Shown: positions 9,593 to 17,492, counted from the first letter of the stretch. The stretch: DNA of 64,000 nt from CAMQRS01 sp964370645 (GCA_964370645.1 CAYJJS010000005.1:1-64000), one strand, 5' to 3'. The notes: generated by a model from the letters alone, not told the origin. Program-made: numbers and translations.

Positions 9593-9613
9593 ATGTAAAA
9601 CATCTCATATACT
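9584..9613 (+). promoter_or_regulatory. Sigma-E-like promoter of spoIID
   Basis: CATATACT matches the sigma-E -10 consensus CATACAnT at 7 of 8 positions; TATCATT, 15 bp upstream, matches the -35 consensus KMATATT at 5 of 7. spoIID is a sigma-E gene in Bacillus. The predicted start point falls at about 9619-9621, inside the spoIID ribosome-binding site. The assignment is inferred from consensus. Confidence 0.5.
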
Positions 9614-9630
9614 GTTGTGAGGTGTTTTTT
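9597..9630 (+). terminator. Terminator whose 3' arm is the spoIID ribosome site
   Basis: AAAACATCTCA pairs with TGAGGTGTTTT (one G-U pair) and runs into six T. It ends the uvrB-DUF1146 operon. Its 3' arm contains GAGGTG, the Shine-Dalgarno of spoIID seven bases before that ATG. Confidence 0.8.
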
Positions 9631-9631
9631 T

Positions 9632-10546
9632 ATGAAACAAATATATTTTAAGATTGTCTTTTTATTAGTTACAATAATGGGGATGTATATCCTTTTTCAT
9701 AATATATTCGCTAATGATGTGGAAAGTCTTATTTTGGATGTGTCAAATGTACAAACAAAAGAACCAGCAAAGATACAAGTCTCTTTAACAAGGGAAGGTG
9801 TACAAAGTAATATTGAGTTAGAGGCATATTTGATTGGTGTAGTAGCAAGTGAAATGCCATCCAGTTTTGAATTAGAGGCACTGAAGGCACAAGCTGTAGC
9901 AGCAAGAACATTTGTCGCTCAAAGAGGGTATCAAGTAGATGATACGACATCTTCACAAGTGTATTATAGTAATGAAGAACTGCAAGAAATACATGAAGAA
10001 GGATATTTTGAAATGATTGAAAAAATTACACAAGCAGTGCAAGAAACGCATGGAGAAGTATTAGTGTATGACAATAAATATATTAGTGCGTTGTTTTATT
10101 CATCAAGTGGAGGGATGAGTAATTGTTCTCAAGATTATTTTGTTAGTGAACAGGCGTATCTACAAAGTGTTCCCTCTCCTTGGGATTTACAGTTTGAATC
10201 TACGACACAAAGTATAAATATACCACTTGATGATTTTTATGCAGCTTTACAATTGGAAGGTGGTGTGATTACTCATTTAGAACGATATGATAGTGGATAT
10301 GTAAAAGAAGTTCATATTGGTTCAGGTGTATATAGTGGAAGAGAAATAAGAGAAGCCCTAACCCTTCGTTCATCAAATTTTGATATTAGTATAAGTGATC
10401 AAGTGTATATTACGACATATGGATATGGGCATGGTGTGGGGATGTCCCAATATGGTGCACAAGGTATGGCACTGCAAGGGTCCACATATAGAGATATACT
10501 TACACATTATTATAGTGGAGTGGATATTATAAATTTATATGAATAA
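9632..10546 (+). CDS. spoIID: Stage II sporulation protein D, lytic transglycosylase
   Basis: SpoIID cleaves peptidoglycan glycan strands during engulfment of the forespore, anchored in the mother-cell membrane with SpoIIM and SpoIIP. The 304-residue protein has an N-terminal membrane segment (about 5-25), the SpoIID core with ELEAYLIGVVASEMP (catalytic Glu within SEMP, residue 74), LEALKAQAVAARTF, and the C-terminal GHGVGMSQYGAQGMA motif. An in-frame GTG 15 bases upstream was rejected because GAGGTG is spaced for the ATG. The neighbours DUF1146, SpoIIQ-like and MreB support true SpoIID rather than a vegetative SpoIID-domain paralogue. It has a sigma-E-like promoter and an unusual leader overlapping the preceding terminator. 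Confidence 0.93.
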   Translation: MKQIYFKIVFLLVTIMGMYILFHNIFANDVESLILDVSNVQTKEPAKIQVSLTREGVQSNIELEAYLIGVVASEMPSSFELEALKAQAVAARTFVAQRGYQVDDTTSSQVYYSNEELQEIHEEGYFEMIEKITQAVQETHGEVLVYDNKYISALFYSSSGGMSNCSQDYFVSEQAYLQSVPSPWDLQFESTTQSINIPLDDFYAALQLEGGVITHLERYDSGYVKEVHIGSGVYSGREIREALTLRSSNFDISISDQVYITTYGYGHGVGMSQYGAQGMALQGSTYRDILTHYYSGVDIINLYE

Positions 10547-10585
10547 GATATATATTCTAGTGCATACTTTTATTGAGGTGAAAAG

Positions 10586-11197
10586 ATGCAAATGTATAAA
10601 CAATCTAGAAAGAAAACGAAATTTATATTCGGATTGAGTATCGTTCTTGTGATTGCGATTGCTTTATTGATTGTGCAATTGTTGCAAGTGGATACAACGG
10701 TTGAAGAAGTAGCGGTTTTAAAAGAAGAGGAGCAGGTGTTGGATTTGCCAATCCAAGAACAACGTGTTCAATTACCATTTTCTGTAGAAGCACAAATTGC
10801 GATTGAATATTTTGATGGACAAGATCATGATGTTGTCGACTATACGAAATTTGAGGGAGTATATCGTCCAAGTCAAGGAATGGATTACACATTCAATAAT
10901 GAAAACTTTGATGTGTTGTGTATGTTGGATGGGGTTGTGACACAGGCGAAGCAAGACCCATTGTTTGGGAATACGATTACGATTACTAGTGAGCATGTTA
11001 GTGTTACGTATCAAAGTCTAGATACACTAAACTATAAAGAGAATGATGCAGTGAAGCAAGGTACACCGATTGCCAAGGCAGCCAGTAATACATACAACTC
11101 ACAGCTAGGTAATCACGTGCATATTGTAGTAAGTGTTAACGACACAATTGTGGATCCAGAAACGATTTATAATAAAACATTAAGCCAGATAAAGTAA
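10586..11197 (+). CDS. spoIIQ: SpoIIQ-like M23 family protein with degenerate active site
   Basis: A 203-residue protein with one N-terminal membrane segment (about 13-33) and a C-terminal LytM/M23 domain (about 85-195). The domain is incomplete as a metallopeptidase: the first zinc ligand His is Ser (S96 of SQGMD, with D100 kept), the catalytic His of the usual YxHL is Ser (S144 of YQSL), while HVHI (H177, H179) remains. Loss of the first ligand is also known in Bacillus SpoIIQ, which is a structural forespore partner of SpoIIIAH rather than an enzyme. The position between spoIID and an mreB/mbl gene is the same as for Bacillus spoIIQ. The start follows GAGGTG. I infer a structural role in the engulfment channel. 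Confidence 0.85.
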   Translation: MQMYKQSRKKTKFIFGLSIVLVIAIALLIVQLLQVDTTVEEVAVLKEEEQVLDLPIQEQRVQLPFSVEAQIAIEYFDGQDHDVVDYTKFEGVYRPSQGMDYTFNNENFDVLCMLDGVVTQAKQDPLFGNTITITSEHVSVTYQSLDTLNYKENDAVKQGTPIAKAASNTYNSQLGNHVHIVVSVNDTIVDPETIYNKTLSQIK

Positions 11198-11217
11198 CGC
11201 CATGTTACTTTATTTTT
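11191..11217 (+). terminator. Terminator of spoIID-spoIIQ
   Basis: AAAGTAAC pairs with GTTACTTT around a GCCAT loop, followed by TATTTTT. It overlaps the end of the spoIIQ frame. Confidence 0.82.
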
Positions 11218-11253
11218 AGTTTCGTACTCTAATCTTTTAATTTAAAATGTTTG

Positions 11254-11262
11254 TGTTATAAT
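11254..11262 (+). promoter_or_regulatory. Extended -10 promoter of mreB/mbl
   Basis: TGTTATAAT is a perfect TATAAT with a TGn extension; the -35 region is poor. It lies 30 bases before the start codon. Confidence 0.55.
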
Positions 11263-11292
11263 AAGGTAGCGAACTAGAAAGTGAGGTAGTAT

Positions 11293-12282
11293 ATGTTTTT
11301 ATCAAAAGAAGTTGGTATCGACTTAGGTACTGCGAATTTATTAATTTACGTTAAAGGAGAAGGAGTTGTTGTAGATGAACCTTCTGTAGTTGCGATTGAT
11401 GCAGAAACAAGAAAATGTTTAGCTGCAGGAAATGAAGCAAAAGATATGTTAGGAAGAACACCTGGAAGAGTAAAAGCGATTCGTCCATTAAAAGATGGAG
11501 TTATTGCGGACTTTGAGGTGACAGAGATTATGTTGAACTACTTCCTTAAAAAGATAAATATTAAGGGAATGTTTAAAAAACCAACTATTTTAATATGTTG
11601 TCCTTCAAATATAACAAGTGTTGAAAGAAATGCAATTCGTGACTGTGCGTATCGTGCAGGAGCAAAAAAAGTATACATTGAGGAAGAACCAAAAGTAGCA
11701 GCTGTTGGAGCTCGCTTAGATATTTCAAAACCAAGTGGATGTATGGTTTTAGATATTGGTGGAGGAACTACAGATATCGCTGTCTTATCTTTAGGTGAAA
11801 TCGTTACAAGTTTATCTTTAAAAATTGCTGGGGATACCTTAGATCGAGATATTATGAAGTATTTAAAAGATAATAAAAAATTATTAATTGGTGAGCGTAC
11901 AGGAGAAGAGATTAAAAAGGCGATTGGTACTGCTAGAAAAGGTGGGCACGACTTGAGCATGAAAGTAAGTGGTAGAGATATGGTAACTGGATTACCACAT
12001 CAAGTAGAACTTACAAGTGCAGAAGTAGAAGAGTCATTGCGTGAATCTTTAAAACAAATTGTGACTGCTTGTAAGACGGTATTAGAGAAAACACCTCCAG
12101 AATTATCAAGTGATATAATTACACGTGGAGTTGTTATTACAGGTGGTGGAGCATTACTAGATGGAATCGATGAATTATTGGCGAATGAACTACATATTCC
12201 AGTGTTTCCTGCAGAGAATGCTTTAACTTGTGTAGCAGAAGGAACAGGTATTTTATTAGAAAATTTAGGTGTGACTAAATAA
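11293..12282 (+). CDS. mbl: Rod-shape-determining actin homologue MreB/Mbl
   Basis: A 329-residue bacterial actin that forms filaments under the membrane and guides lateral wall synthesis. Family motifs are clear: IDLGTANLLIYVKGEGVV at the N-terminus (phosphate 1), LDIGGGTTDIAVLSLG in the middle (phosphate 2) and the adenosine motif VITGGGALLDG near residue 283. Position after spoIIQ corresponds to mbl rather than mreB of Bacillus, so the symbol rests on synteny. In Bacillus spoIIID separates spoIIQ and mbl; here only 95 bases separate them and no frame for SpoIIID is present. It has its own extended -10 promoter and a terminator, so it is probably monocistronic. Confidence 0.93.
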   Translation: MFLSKEVGIDLGTANLLIYVKGEGVVVDEPSVVAIDAETRKCLAAGNEAKDMLGRTPGRVKAIRPLKDGVIADFEVTEIMLNYFLKKINIKGMFKKPTILICCPSNITSVERNAIRDCAYRAGAKKVYIEEEPKVAAVGARLDISKPSGCMVLDIGGGTTDIAVLSLGEIVTSLSLKIAGDTLDRDIMKYLKDNKKLLIGERTGEEIKKAIGTARKGGHDLSMKVSGRDMVTGLPHQVELTSAEVEESLRESLKQIVTACKTVLEKTPPELSSDIITRGVVITGGGALLDGIDELLANELHIPVFPAENALTCVAEGTGILLENLGVTK

Positions 12283-12290
12283 GTATAGAG

Positions 12291-12321
12291 GGGTGACTTC
12301 AATTCGAAGTTATCCTTTTTT
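12291..12321 (+). terminator. Terminator of mbl
   Basis: GGGTGACTTC pairs with GAAGTTATCC (two G-U pairs) and ends in six T. Confidence 0.82.
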
Positions 12322-12322
12322 A

Positions 12323-12352
12323 TTGACAAGCAATAGTAGACATCATTATAAT
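12323..12352 (+). promoter_or_regulatory. Consensus housekeeping promoter of mscS
   Basis: TTGACA and TATAAT, both perfect, separated by 18 bp; the best vegetative promoter seen in this window. It directly follows the mbl terminator. Confidence 0.85.
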
Positions 12353-12377
12353 AGTAGCAATATTTAGGAGGAATTTC

Positions 12378-13160
12378 ATGAACGAATTTTTAGAGTTAAT
12401 TATGAATGGAGTAGCCATGGTGTTGAGTGATTCTATACTTCATTTTATACTGAATTTATTGGCAGGGGTTGTTGTGTTTATTGTAGGGATGAAGATTTCT
12501 AAAAACTTTGTACACAAAATGTTTGATACAAAGTTTTTACAAGGTAAAGATCAAAGTGTTGTAAGGTTTTTAAGGTCTTTATGCAGTATTGGATGTAAAT
12601 TCATCGTTGTGCTTTTAGTTGCTTCTATTATTGGGGTACCGATGGCATCACTTGCGGCGTTAGTAGCAAGTTTAGGACTAGTGGCAGGTATGGCTTTACA
12701 AGGAAGTTTATCAAATTTTGCCGGTGGAGTTATGATTTTATTTTTCAAACCTTTCAGTGTTGGAGATAGTATTGTAAGTGGAGTACACCAAGGAGAAGTG
12801 GAAGAAATCAGTTTGTTTTACACAATTTTGAAAACACCAGATAATCAACGCATAGTTTTACCTAATGGTGTCACTTCAAATTCTGCACTGCTTAATGCGA
12901 GCGTGAACAAGACAAGAAGAGTGACGCTGGATTTTGCTGTTGCAGACATGAAGGAAGTTGCACGAGTACGAGGGACAATTTTAGCTTGTATGGAGCAAAT
13001 ACCACAAAGTTTACAAGAGCCAGCACCATGTGTACCTATCACGCAAAAGGATGGAAATGGAGTCGTTGTACAAGCGCAAGTTTGGTGTAATACAAAAGAT
13101 CGTGATGTAGTATATTCACAATTGATTGAACTTACAAATACAGCTTTGCAAGAAAAATAA
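12378..13160 (+). CDS. mscS: Small-conductance mechanosensitive channel MscS
   Basis: MscS-type channels open under membrane tension and release solutes in osmotic downshock. The 260-residue protein has N-terminal membrane helices and the pore-lining TM3 with its Gly/Ala-rich face (LVAGMALQGSLSNFAGG), then the conserved VGDSIVSG and the beta domain with RIVLPNGVTSNSALLNAS. The length is close to E. coli MscS. It is transcribed from a consensus promoter and followed by its own terminator, so it is a single-gene unit between the sporulation genes. Confidence 0.93.
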   Translation: MNEFLELIMNGVAMVLSDSILHFILNLLAGVVVFIVGMKISKNFVHKMFDTKFLQGKDQSVVRFLRSLCSIGCKFIVVLLVASIIGVPMASLAALVASLGLVAGMALQGSLSNFAGGVMILFFKPFSVGDSIVSGVHQGEVEEISLFYTILKTPDNQRIVLPNGVTSNSALLNASVNKTRRVTLDFAVADMKEVARVRGTILACMEQIPQSLQEPAPCVPITQKDGNGVVVQAQVWCNTKDRDVVYSQLIELTNTALQEK

Positions 13161-13164
13161 TGAG

Positions 13165-13193
13165 AAAAAGTATGAAAATCATACTTTTTTTTT
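13165..13193 (+). terminator. Terminator of mscS
   Basis: AAAAAGTATGA and TCATACTTTTT form an 11-bp stem with a 3-nt loop and a long T run. Confidence 0.88.
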
Positions 13194-13238
13194 AGGAAGT
13201 TTTTGTATTTCCTCATATATGCGTATAGGAGGATAATT

Positions 13239-13796
13239 ATGGACTATTTAGAGCGATTAAAGTCTTTATTAAAAGAGGGGAATTGTAGTGCAATTGCCAG
13301 TGAGCAAAGTTATTGGAAGAGTATATGGGAAGAGTATGTAAAGGATAGTGAAAAATATTTTAAAGGGATGAATCATTTCGAAGCGATTACTCGATTGATA
13401 TCAGAAAAAAATTATAGTGAAAGATGTAATAAGTTAAATTGTAAGGAGTTGGGAGTACGGATTAAAGCGGGAGATATATGTTTTATTGATTTTGGAAAAG
13501 GGTATCTTAACGAAGCGGGTTTTCAACATTTTGGTTTAATTTTGACGATAAAATTTAATAAAACACTTGTTATTCCAATGACAAGTAATTACAGAACAAG
13601 TGCTAGTTGTAGTCAAAAGTTACATTTGTATCCCCTTGGTAAAATTGAGGGTATGGCAAGAGAGTCGACTTTGTTTTTGAATGATGCAAGATTTATAAAT
13701 AGTGCTCGAATTATAGATGTAAAAGCTCATATTGATGTAAATAGTGATTTGTTTGCAGATATCTATGCACGTTTTTATGAAACTATAAAGTTTTAA
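13239..13796 (+). CDS. MazF/PemK-like protein without visible antitoxin
   Basis: A 185-residue protein. The N-terminal 70 residues are charged and helical and unlike anything I recognise. The C-terminal half looks like a MazF/PemK/Kid barrel: KAGDICFIDFG (76-86) matches the family start GDIxxVDFG, NEAGFQHFGLILTI (91-104) corresponds to the ExxkxRPvlVi strand, and TLVIPMTSN (109-117) to the vvPlTs strand. The family Arg-Pro is replaced by His-Phe, so ribonuclease activity is uncertain. The start is the ATG six bases after an AGGAGG. No small antitoxin-like frame precedes or follows; the neighbours are mscS and spoIIE. Related antitoxin-free PemK-fold proteins occur in Firmicutes and phages. 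The fold call is moderate and the function open. Confidence 0.6.
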   Translation: MDYLERLKSLLKEGNCSAIASEQSYWKSIWEEYVKDSEKYFKGMNHFEAITRLISEKNYSERCNKLNCKELGVRIKAGDICFIDFGKGYLNEAGFQHFGLILTIKFNKTLVIPMTSNYRTSASCSQKLHLYPLGKIEGMARESTLFLNDARFINSARIIDVKAHIDVNSDLFADIYARFYETIKF

Positions 13797-13801
13797 CACA
13801 C

Positions 13802-13835
13802 TTCGACACAATCTTATATTCGCAATGCGTAGAAT
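13802..13835 (+). promoter_or_regulatory. Spo0A-type promoter of spoIIE
   Basis: TTCGACA is the exact reverse complement of the Spo0A box TGTCGAA. It overlaps a -35 element TCGACA (5 of 6), followed after 21 bp by TAGAAT (5 of 6). Bacillus spoIIE and spoIIG have this design: a housekeeping promoter with 21-22 bp spacing activated by Spo0A over the -35. The start point would lie about 15 bases before the spoIIE start codon. Confidence 0.65.
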
Positions 13836-13857
13836 AAGATGGAACAGGAGTGGAAGT

Positions 13858-15663
13858 ATGCAAAAGACATATCAATTACAAAAAACAAATTTTCAAATGT
13901 ATACCTTATTATGTATTCCCTTAGGAATGGTTTTTGGAATCATTCCAAGTGTTTACTTACCTATTTTGGTAAGTGTTATTTTGATTAGATTAACCACAAA
14001 TATGAAATATTATATTGGGCTATCCATTGGGTTAATCGCTGCAAGTTATGTGTATACACCAAATTTATGCATCATTTATACGGCGTTAGTATGCGTCATT
14101 TTACTTATTCATCTGATATTATCCCAGTTACACATGCAAGTGTTTCAGGGGGTATTTGTAGGTGTTTGTTTAGCAGTACTTGCGTATATTGGAGGAATGA
14201 GCATTTTTAATGCATTCATACATAGTATTATTTTTTATGCATTGTATTACAGCTTACAGGAAGTGCAAGAAGTACATATATACGTATACATATTTATATT
14301 TTCGTTATACCTAGTATTGAGTGTATATTTACCGAATTATTACTTAGCATACGCTTGTCTATTACTTGCATCACTAAGTTTTTTTGTACCTTATTCTTTA
14401 TTGTTTACATGTATTATTATCTTATATGCAAGTGGGGTGTATCCCATCGTTTTATTGTATGCGCTATTTGTGAATACACGTAAACAATATCAATTTTTAT
14501 GGGCAATTGGAGGTTTTGCATTATTGTATTTTGAGATGTCTTTAGAAGTACTATTGTTTGTATTCGTACTAACTTTAATGTCGATGTTTGTGACAGAAGA
14601 AGATGAAAGTGTAAGTCAGGTGAGTGATGATTTACAAAAAAGTCATCAATTGCTTCTTCAGCAAAATTTCTATAAGCAAATCATGAATTTTAGTAATATA
14701 TTTTATGATTTAGGTAAGTATTATGAGTATATGTTTCGTGCAGAGGGATCTTTATTAATTATGATGTCGGAAGCCCTTAGTTATAATGCGAAAATTTGTA
14801 AACAATATATTCATGTGAAAGAAACTAAACAAAAACGAATTACACAAGCCATACAAGGATATAAATTTAATGTTTTAGAATGTTTGTATGAAGAAGATTA
14901 CAATCATATTCGAGTAAGTATTCAAGTGGATCAACTGTTTGAAGAAGAAATACACGATGTAATATTGCCGCTTGTAGAGAAAATATGCGAATGCAAAATG
15001 AAGATTAGACTACCCAAAGCAACTTCTTTTTTCTTAAAAAAGAAAATGATTGTATTAGAAAGTTTATCGTATATGAATGTGTCTATATTTCGTGATGAGG
15101 TTGCTTTATCAAATGTGAATGGGGATCACAGTACAACCTTTCAAAATGAAAATCAAAGCGTTTGTATTTTGAGTGATGGAATGGGTAAAGGAGAGCAAGC
15201 ACATAAAATAAGTCAATTAATGATTCAAATAGTGGAAAAACTATTGCGAAGTGATGTTCCGCAAGTAGAGTGTGTAAAGCTTATGAATAAGTTTATACAC
15301 TCGGATTTATATGCAACATTGGATATTTTATGTTTTGATCAAAAAAATGCAATGGCATATTTGTCAAAGTCAGCAGCGGCACCAACCTACTTGTATCGTA
15401 ATGGGCAATTGTTTGAAATAAGTGGTAGTAGTTTGCCTATTGGTATTGTTGAAAATGTACATGCTGATGTATATCAAATACCATGCTTCAAAGAGGATAT
15501 TTTTATCATGGTGAGCGATGGTGTTGCGAAAAGGGAAATTGATGCTTGGAGTAATTTAAAACGATGTAATGCGATTAAAAATGAAGGGATTAACTTTATG
15601 AATATTGTGAAACAAAAAATCCGTAAAGATGATGCGTCGATAATTATGGCAAAAATACAATGA
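13858..15663 (+). CDS. spoIIE: Stage II sporulation protein E, PP2C phosphatase
   Basis: SpoIIE dephosphorylates SpoIIAA in the forespore, which frees sigma-F, and helps place the polar septum. The 601-residue protein has about eight to ten membrane segments in the first 230 residues, a linker/regulatory part, and a C-terminal PP2C domain (about 400-601) with SDGMGKGEQA (metal Asp at 440) and IFIMVSDGV. It is well short of the roughly 827 residues of Bacillus SpoIIE. The start is the ATG seven bases after AGGAG; an ATG 33 bases upstream has no ribosome site and lies inside the promoter. The order spoIIE-tilS-hpt-ftsH matches Bacillus, minus two intervening genes there. A Spo0A-like promoter precedes it. 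Confidence 0.93.
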   Translation: MQKTYQLQKTNFQMYTLLCIPLGMVFGIIPSVYLPILVSVILIRLTTNMKYYIGLSIGLIAASYVYTPNLCIIYTALVCVILLIHLILSQLHMQVFQGVFVGVCLAVLAYIGGMSIFNAFIHSIIFYALYYSLQEVQEVHIYVYIFIFSLYLVLSVYLPNYYLAYACLLLASLSFFVPYSLLFTCIIILYASGVYPIVLLYALFVNTRKQYQFLWAIGGFALLYFEMSLEVLLFVFVLTLMSMFVTEEDESVSQVSDDLQKSHQLLLQQNFYKQIMNFSNIFYDLGKYYEYMFRAEGSLLIMMSEALSYNAKICKQYIHVKETKQKRITQAIQGYKFNVLECLYEEDYNHIRVSIQVDQLFEEEIHDVILPLVEKICECKMKIRLPKATSFFLKKKMIVLESLSYMNVSIFRDEVALSNVNGDHSTTFQNENQSVCILSDGMGKGEQAHKISQLMIQIVEKLLRSDVPQVECVKLMNKFIHSDLYATLDILCFDQKNAMAYLSKSAAAPTYLYRNGQLFEISGSSLPIGIVENVHADVYQIPCFKEDIFIMVSDGVAKREIDAWSNLKRCNAIKNEGINFMNIVKQKIRKDDASIIMAKIQ

Positions 15664-15681
15664 TTTAGGTATAATGAGTAC

Positions 15682-16911
15682 ATGATTGATAAAAAAGAAT
15701 TAGATAATAAATCATGGTTAATTGCAGTAAGTGGTGGGGCAGATTCAATGTGCTTATTGGATTTGTGTTATCAACAAGGGATTTCTATTGTGGTTGGACA
15801 TGTAAACTATCAAAAACGAGAAAGTGCAAACAGGGATATGCAAGGTGTACAAGAGTATTGTGCAAAACGAAACATACCCTGTTTTGTTATGAAGGTAACA
15901 TCCTATGATACTAGTAATTTTCAAGCACAAGCAAGAAAAATAAGGTATGATTTTTTTGCGAGAATTTTACAACAAGAACAACTAGATGGTGTGTTGGTTG
16001 CACATCATCAGGATGATGTGTTAGAAACATATATGATGCAAAAACAACGAAACATGGAAGTCGATTATTATGGAATTAAGAAGGAAGTTGTTTTCGAAGG
16101 GATGCTTGTTAAACGTGTTTTATTATCCTATTCAAAGGCACAACTGATTGCTTATTGTGAATCGCACAAAGTAGTATACTATGAAGATGAGTCAAACTTT
16201 GAAAATACGTATACTCGTAATAAAGTGCGAAATGAAGTGATTGCTTTTATGAGTGTGGAAGAAAAAGAATCCATGTTAGCGAAGGTGGACGCAGATAATT
16301 TACAAAATAATATGCAAAATGAAGTTGTTGCGAAGTTGTTGAAGGGTGCAAAAAATGGTATAGATAAGAGTGCATATATGAAGTTGGATAAAACAATACA
16401 ACGATTACTATTGCGTAAATGGATTGCACAAACTTGTGATATTTATACATTAAGTAAGCGACAAATCGAAGAAATTCATAGACAAATAACTCATAAAAAT
16501 ACAAACTTTAAGCATAATATAAATGGAGTTGGTTTTTTGATGAGTGAATATGGAGTGCTGAAAGTTGCTTTACAAGAGCAAATAGAGTACACGTACATAG
16601 TAGAAGACGCAATGCCATTCACTTGTCCATATTGTAGTATTGCAATGCAGGGGGAAGTTATTGAGAAGTGTAGTGTTAATGCATCAGATTTTCCATTAAC
16701 CATTCGAAATGCTAAAGCAGGGGACGCAATACGCTTACGACATGGTACAAAAAAAGTGTCTCGATTCTTTATTGATCGTAAGGTTTCAAAAGAAGAACGC
16801 CAAAAGTGGCCAGTTGTTACAAATAAATATGGTAAAGTTATCTTTGTTTGTGGGATAGGATGTGATATTGCATATTTTAGTAACAATTATGATTTGTTTG
16901 TGTTAAAATAA
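15682..16911 (+). CDS. tilS: tRNA(Ile)-lysidine synthase
   Basis: TilS converts C34 of the CAU anticodon of tRNA-Ile2 to lysidine using ATP and lysine, making it read AUA; it is essential. The N-type ATP pyrophosphatase P-loop is SGGADS (17-22), followed by HHQDDVLETYMM near residue 110, and a C-terminal TilS domain with LRHGTKKVSRFFIDRKV. The 409 residues are slightly shorter than many Firmicutes forms. The start codon lies 18 bases after the spoIIE stop, with only a weak ribosome site. Cotranscription with hpt and ftsH is expected. Confidence 0.94.
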   Translation: MIDKKELDNKSWLIAVSGGADSMCLLDLCYQQGISIVVGHVNYQKRESANRDMQGVQEYCAKRNIPCFVMKVTSYDTSNFQAQARKIRYDFFARILQQEQLDGVLVAHHQDDVLETYMMQKQRNMEVDYYGIKKEVVFEGMLVKRVLLSYSKAQLIAYCESHKVVYYEDESNFENTYTRNKVRNEVIAFMSVEEKESMLAKVDADNLQNNMQNEVVAKLLKGAKNGIDKSAYMKLDKTIQRLLLRKWIAQTCDIYTLSKRQIEEIHRQITHKNTNFKHNINGVGFLMSEYGVLKVALQEQIEYTYIVEDAMPFTCPYCSIAMQGEVIEKCSVNASDFPLTIRNAKAGDAIRLRHGTKKVSRFFIDRKVSKEERQKWPVVTNKYGKVIFVCGIGCDIAYFSNNYDLFVLK

Positions 16912-16934
16912 AAATATTGTTTTAGGAGGATTTA

Positions 16935-17480
16935 ATGATGCATAAAGATGTTGCTGAGATACTATATTCACGTGAAGAAATTGCTGAGAAGTGTAAACAA
17001 TTGGCGAAGCAAATTAGTGATGATTATAACGCGAAAGGAGAAGTTCCATTATTGGTTGCTCTTTTGAAAGGAAGTATTCCTTTTCTTAGTGATTTAATGA
17101 AAGAAATTGATATCGATGGATTGGAATTTGATGTTATGGATGTTTCAAGCTATGATGGTACAGAGTCAGTTGGAGATGTGAAAATCAACAAAGATTTAGA
17201 TCGTTCATTACGTGGTGTAAGCGTATTGATGGTTGAAGACATTGTAGATACTGGTAGAACTTTGTGTGAAGTGAAAAAGATGCTTTACAATAAAGGTGCA
17301 AAGGATGTGAAAATTGTAACATTCTTAGATAAGCCGGAGCGTCGTGTAGCGGATGTAAAAGCAGATTATGTTGGATATGTAATAAAAAATGAATTCGTAA
17401 TCGGTTATGGATTAGATTACAATCAAAAATACCGTAATTTACCTTATGTAGGTGTATTGAAAAGATCTGTGTACGAATAA
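16935..17480 (+). CDS. hpt: Hypoxanthine phosphoribosyltransferase
   Basis: The enzyme salvages hypoxanthine and guanine with PRPP to give IMP and GMP. The 181-residue protein shows the PRPP-binding loop LMVEDIVDTGRT and the flexible-loop region VMDVSSYDGTESVGDVKI. AGGAGG precedes a tandem ATG-ATG start; the first gives the better spacing. It is in the conserved tilS-hpt-ftsH order, 12 bases before ftsH. Confidence 0.95.
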   Translation: MMHKDVAEILYSREEIAEKCKQLAKQISDDYNAKGEVPLLVALLKGSIPFLSDLMKEIDIDGLEFDVMDVSSYDGTESVGDVKINKDLDRSLRGVSVLMVEDIVDTGRTLCEVKKMLYNKGAKDVKIVTFLDKPERRVADVKADYVGYVIKNEFVIGYGLDYNQKYRNLPYVGVLKRSVYE

Positions 17481-17492
17481 TAGGAGGTACGT

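Noticed and set aside
11538..11960. Minus-strand frame of 140 codons inside mbl
   Set aside because: It lies wholly antisense to a clear mbl gene, lacks a ribosome site and resembles no protein; a shadow of the coding frame.
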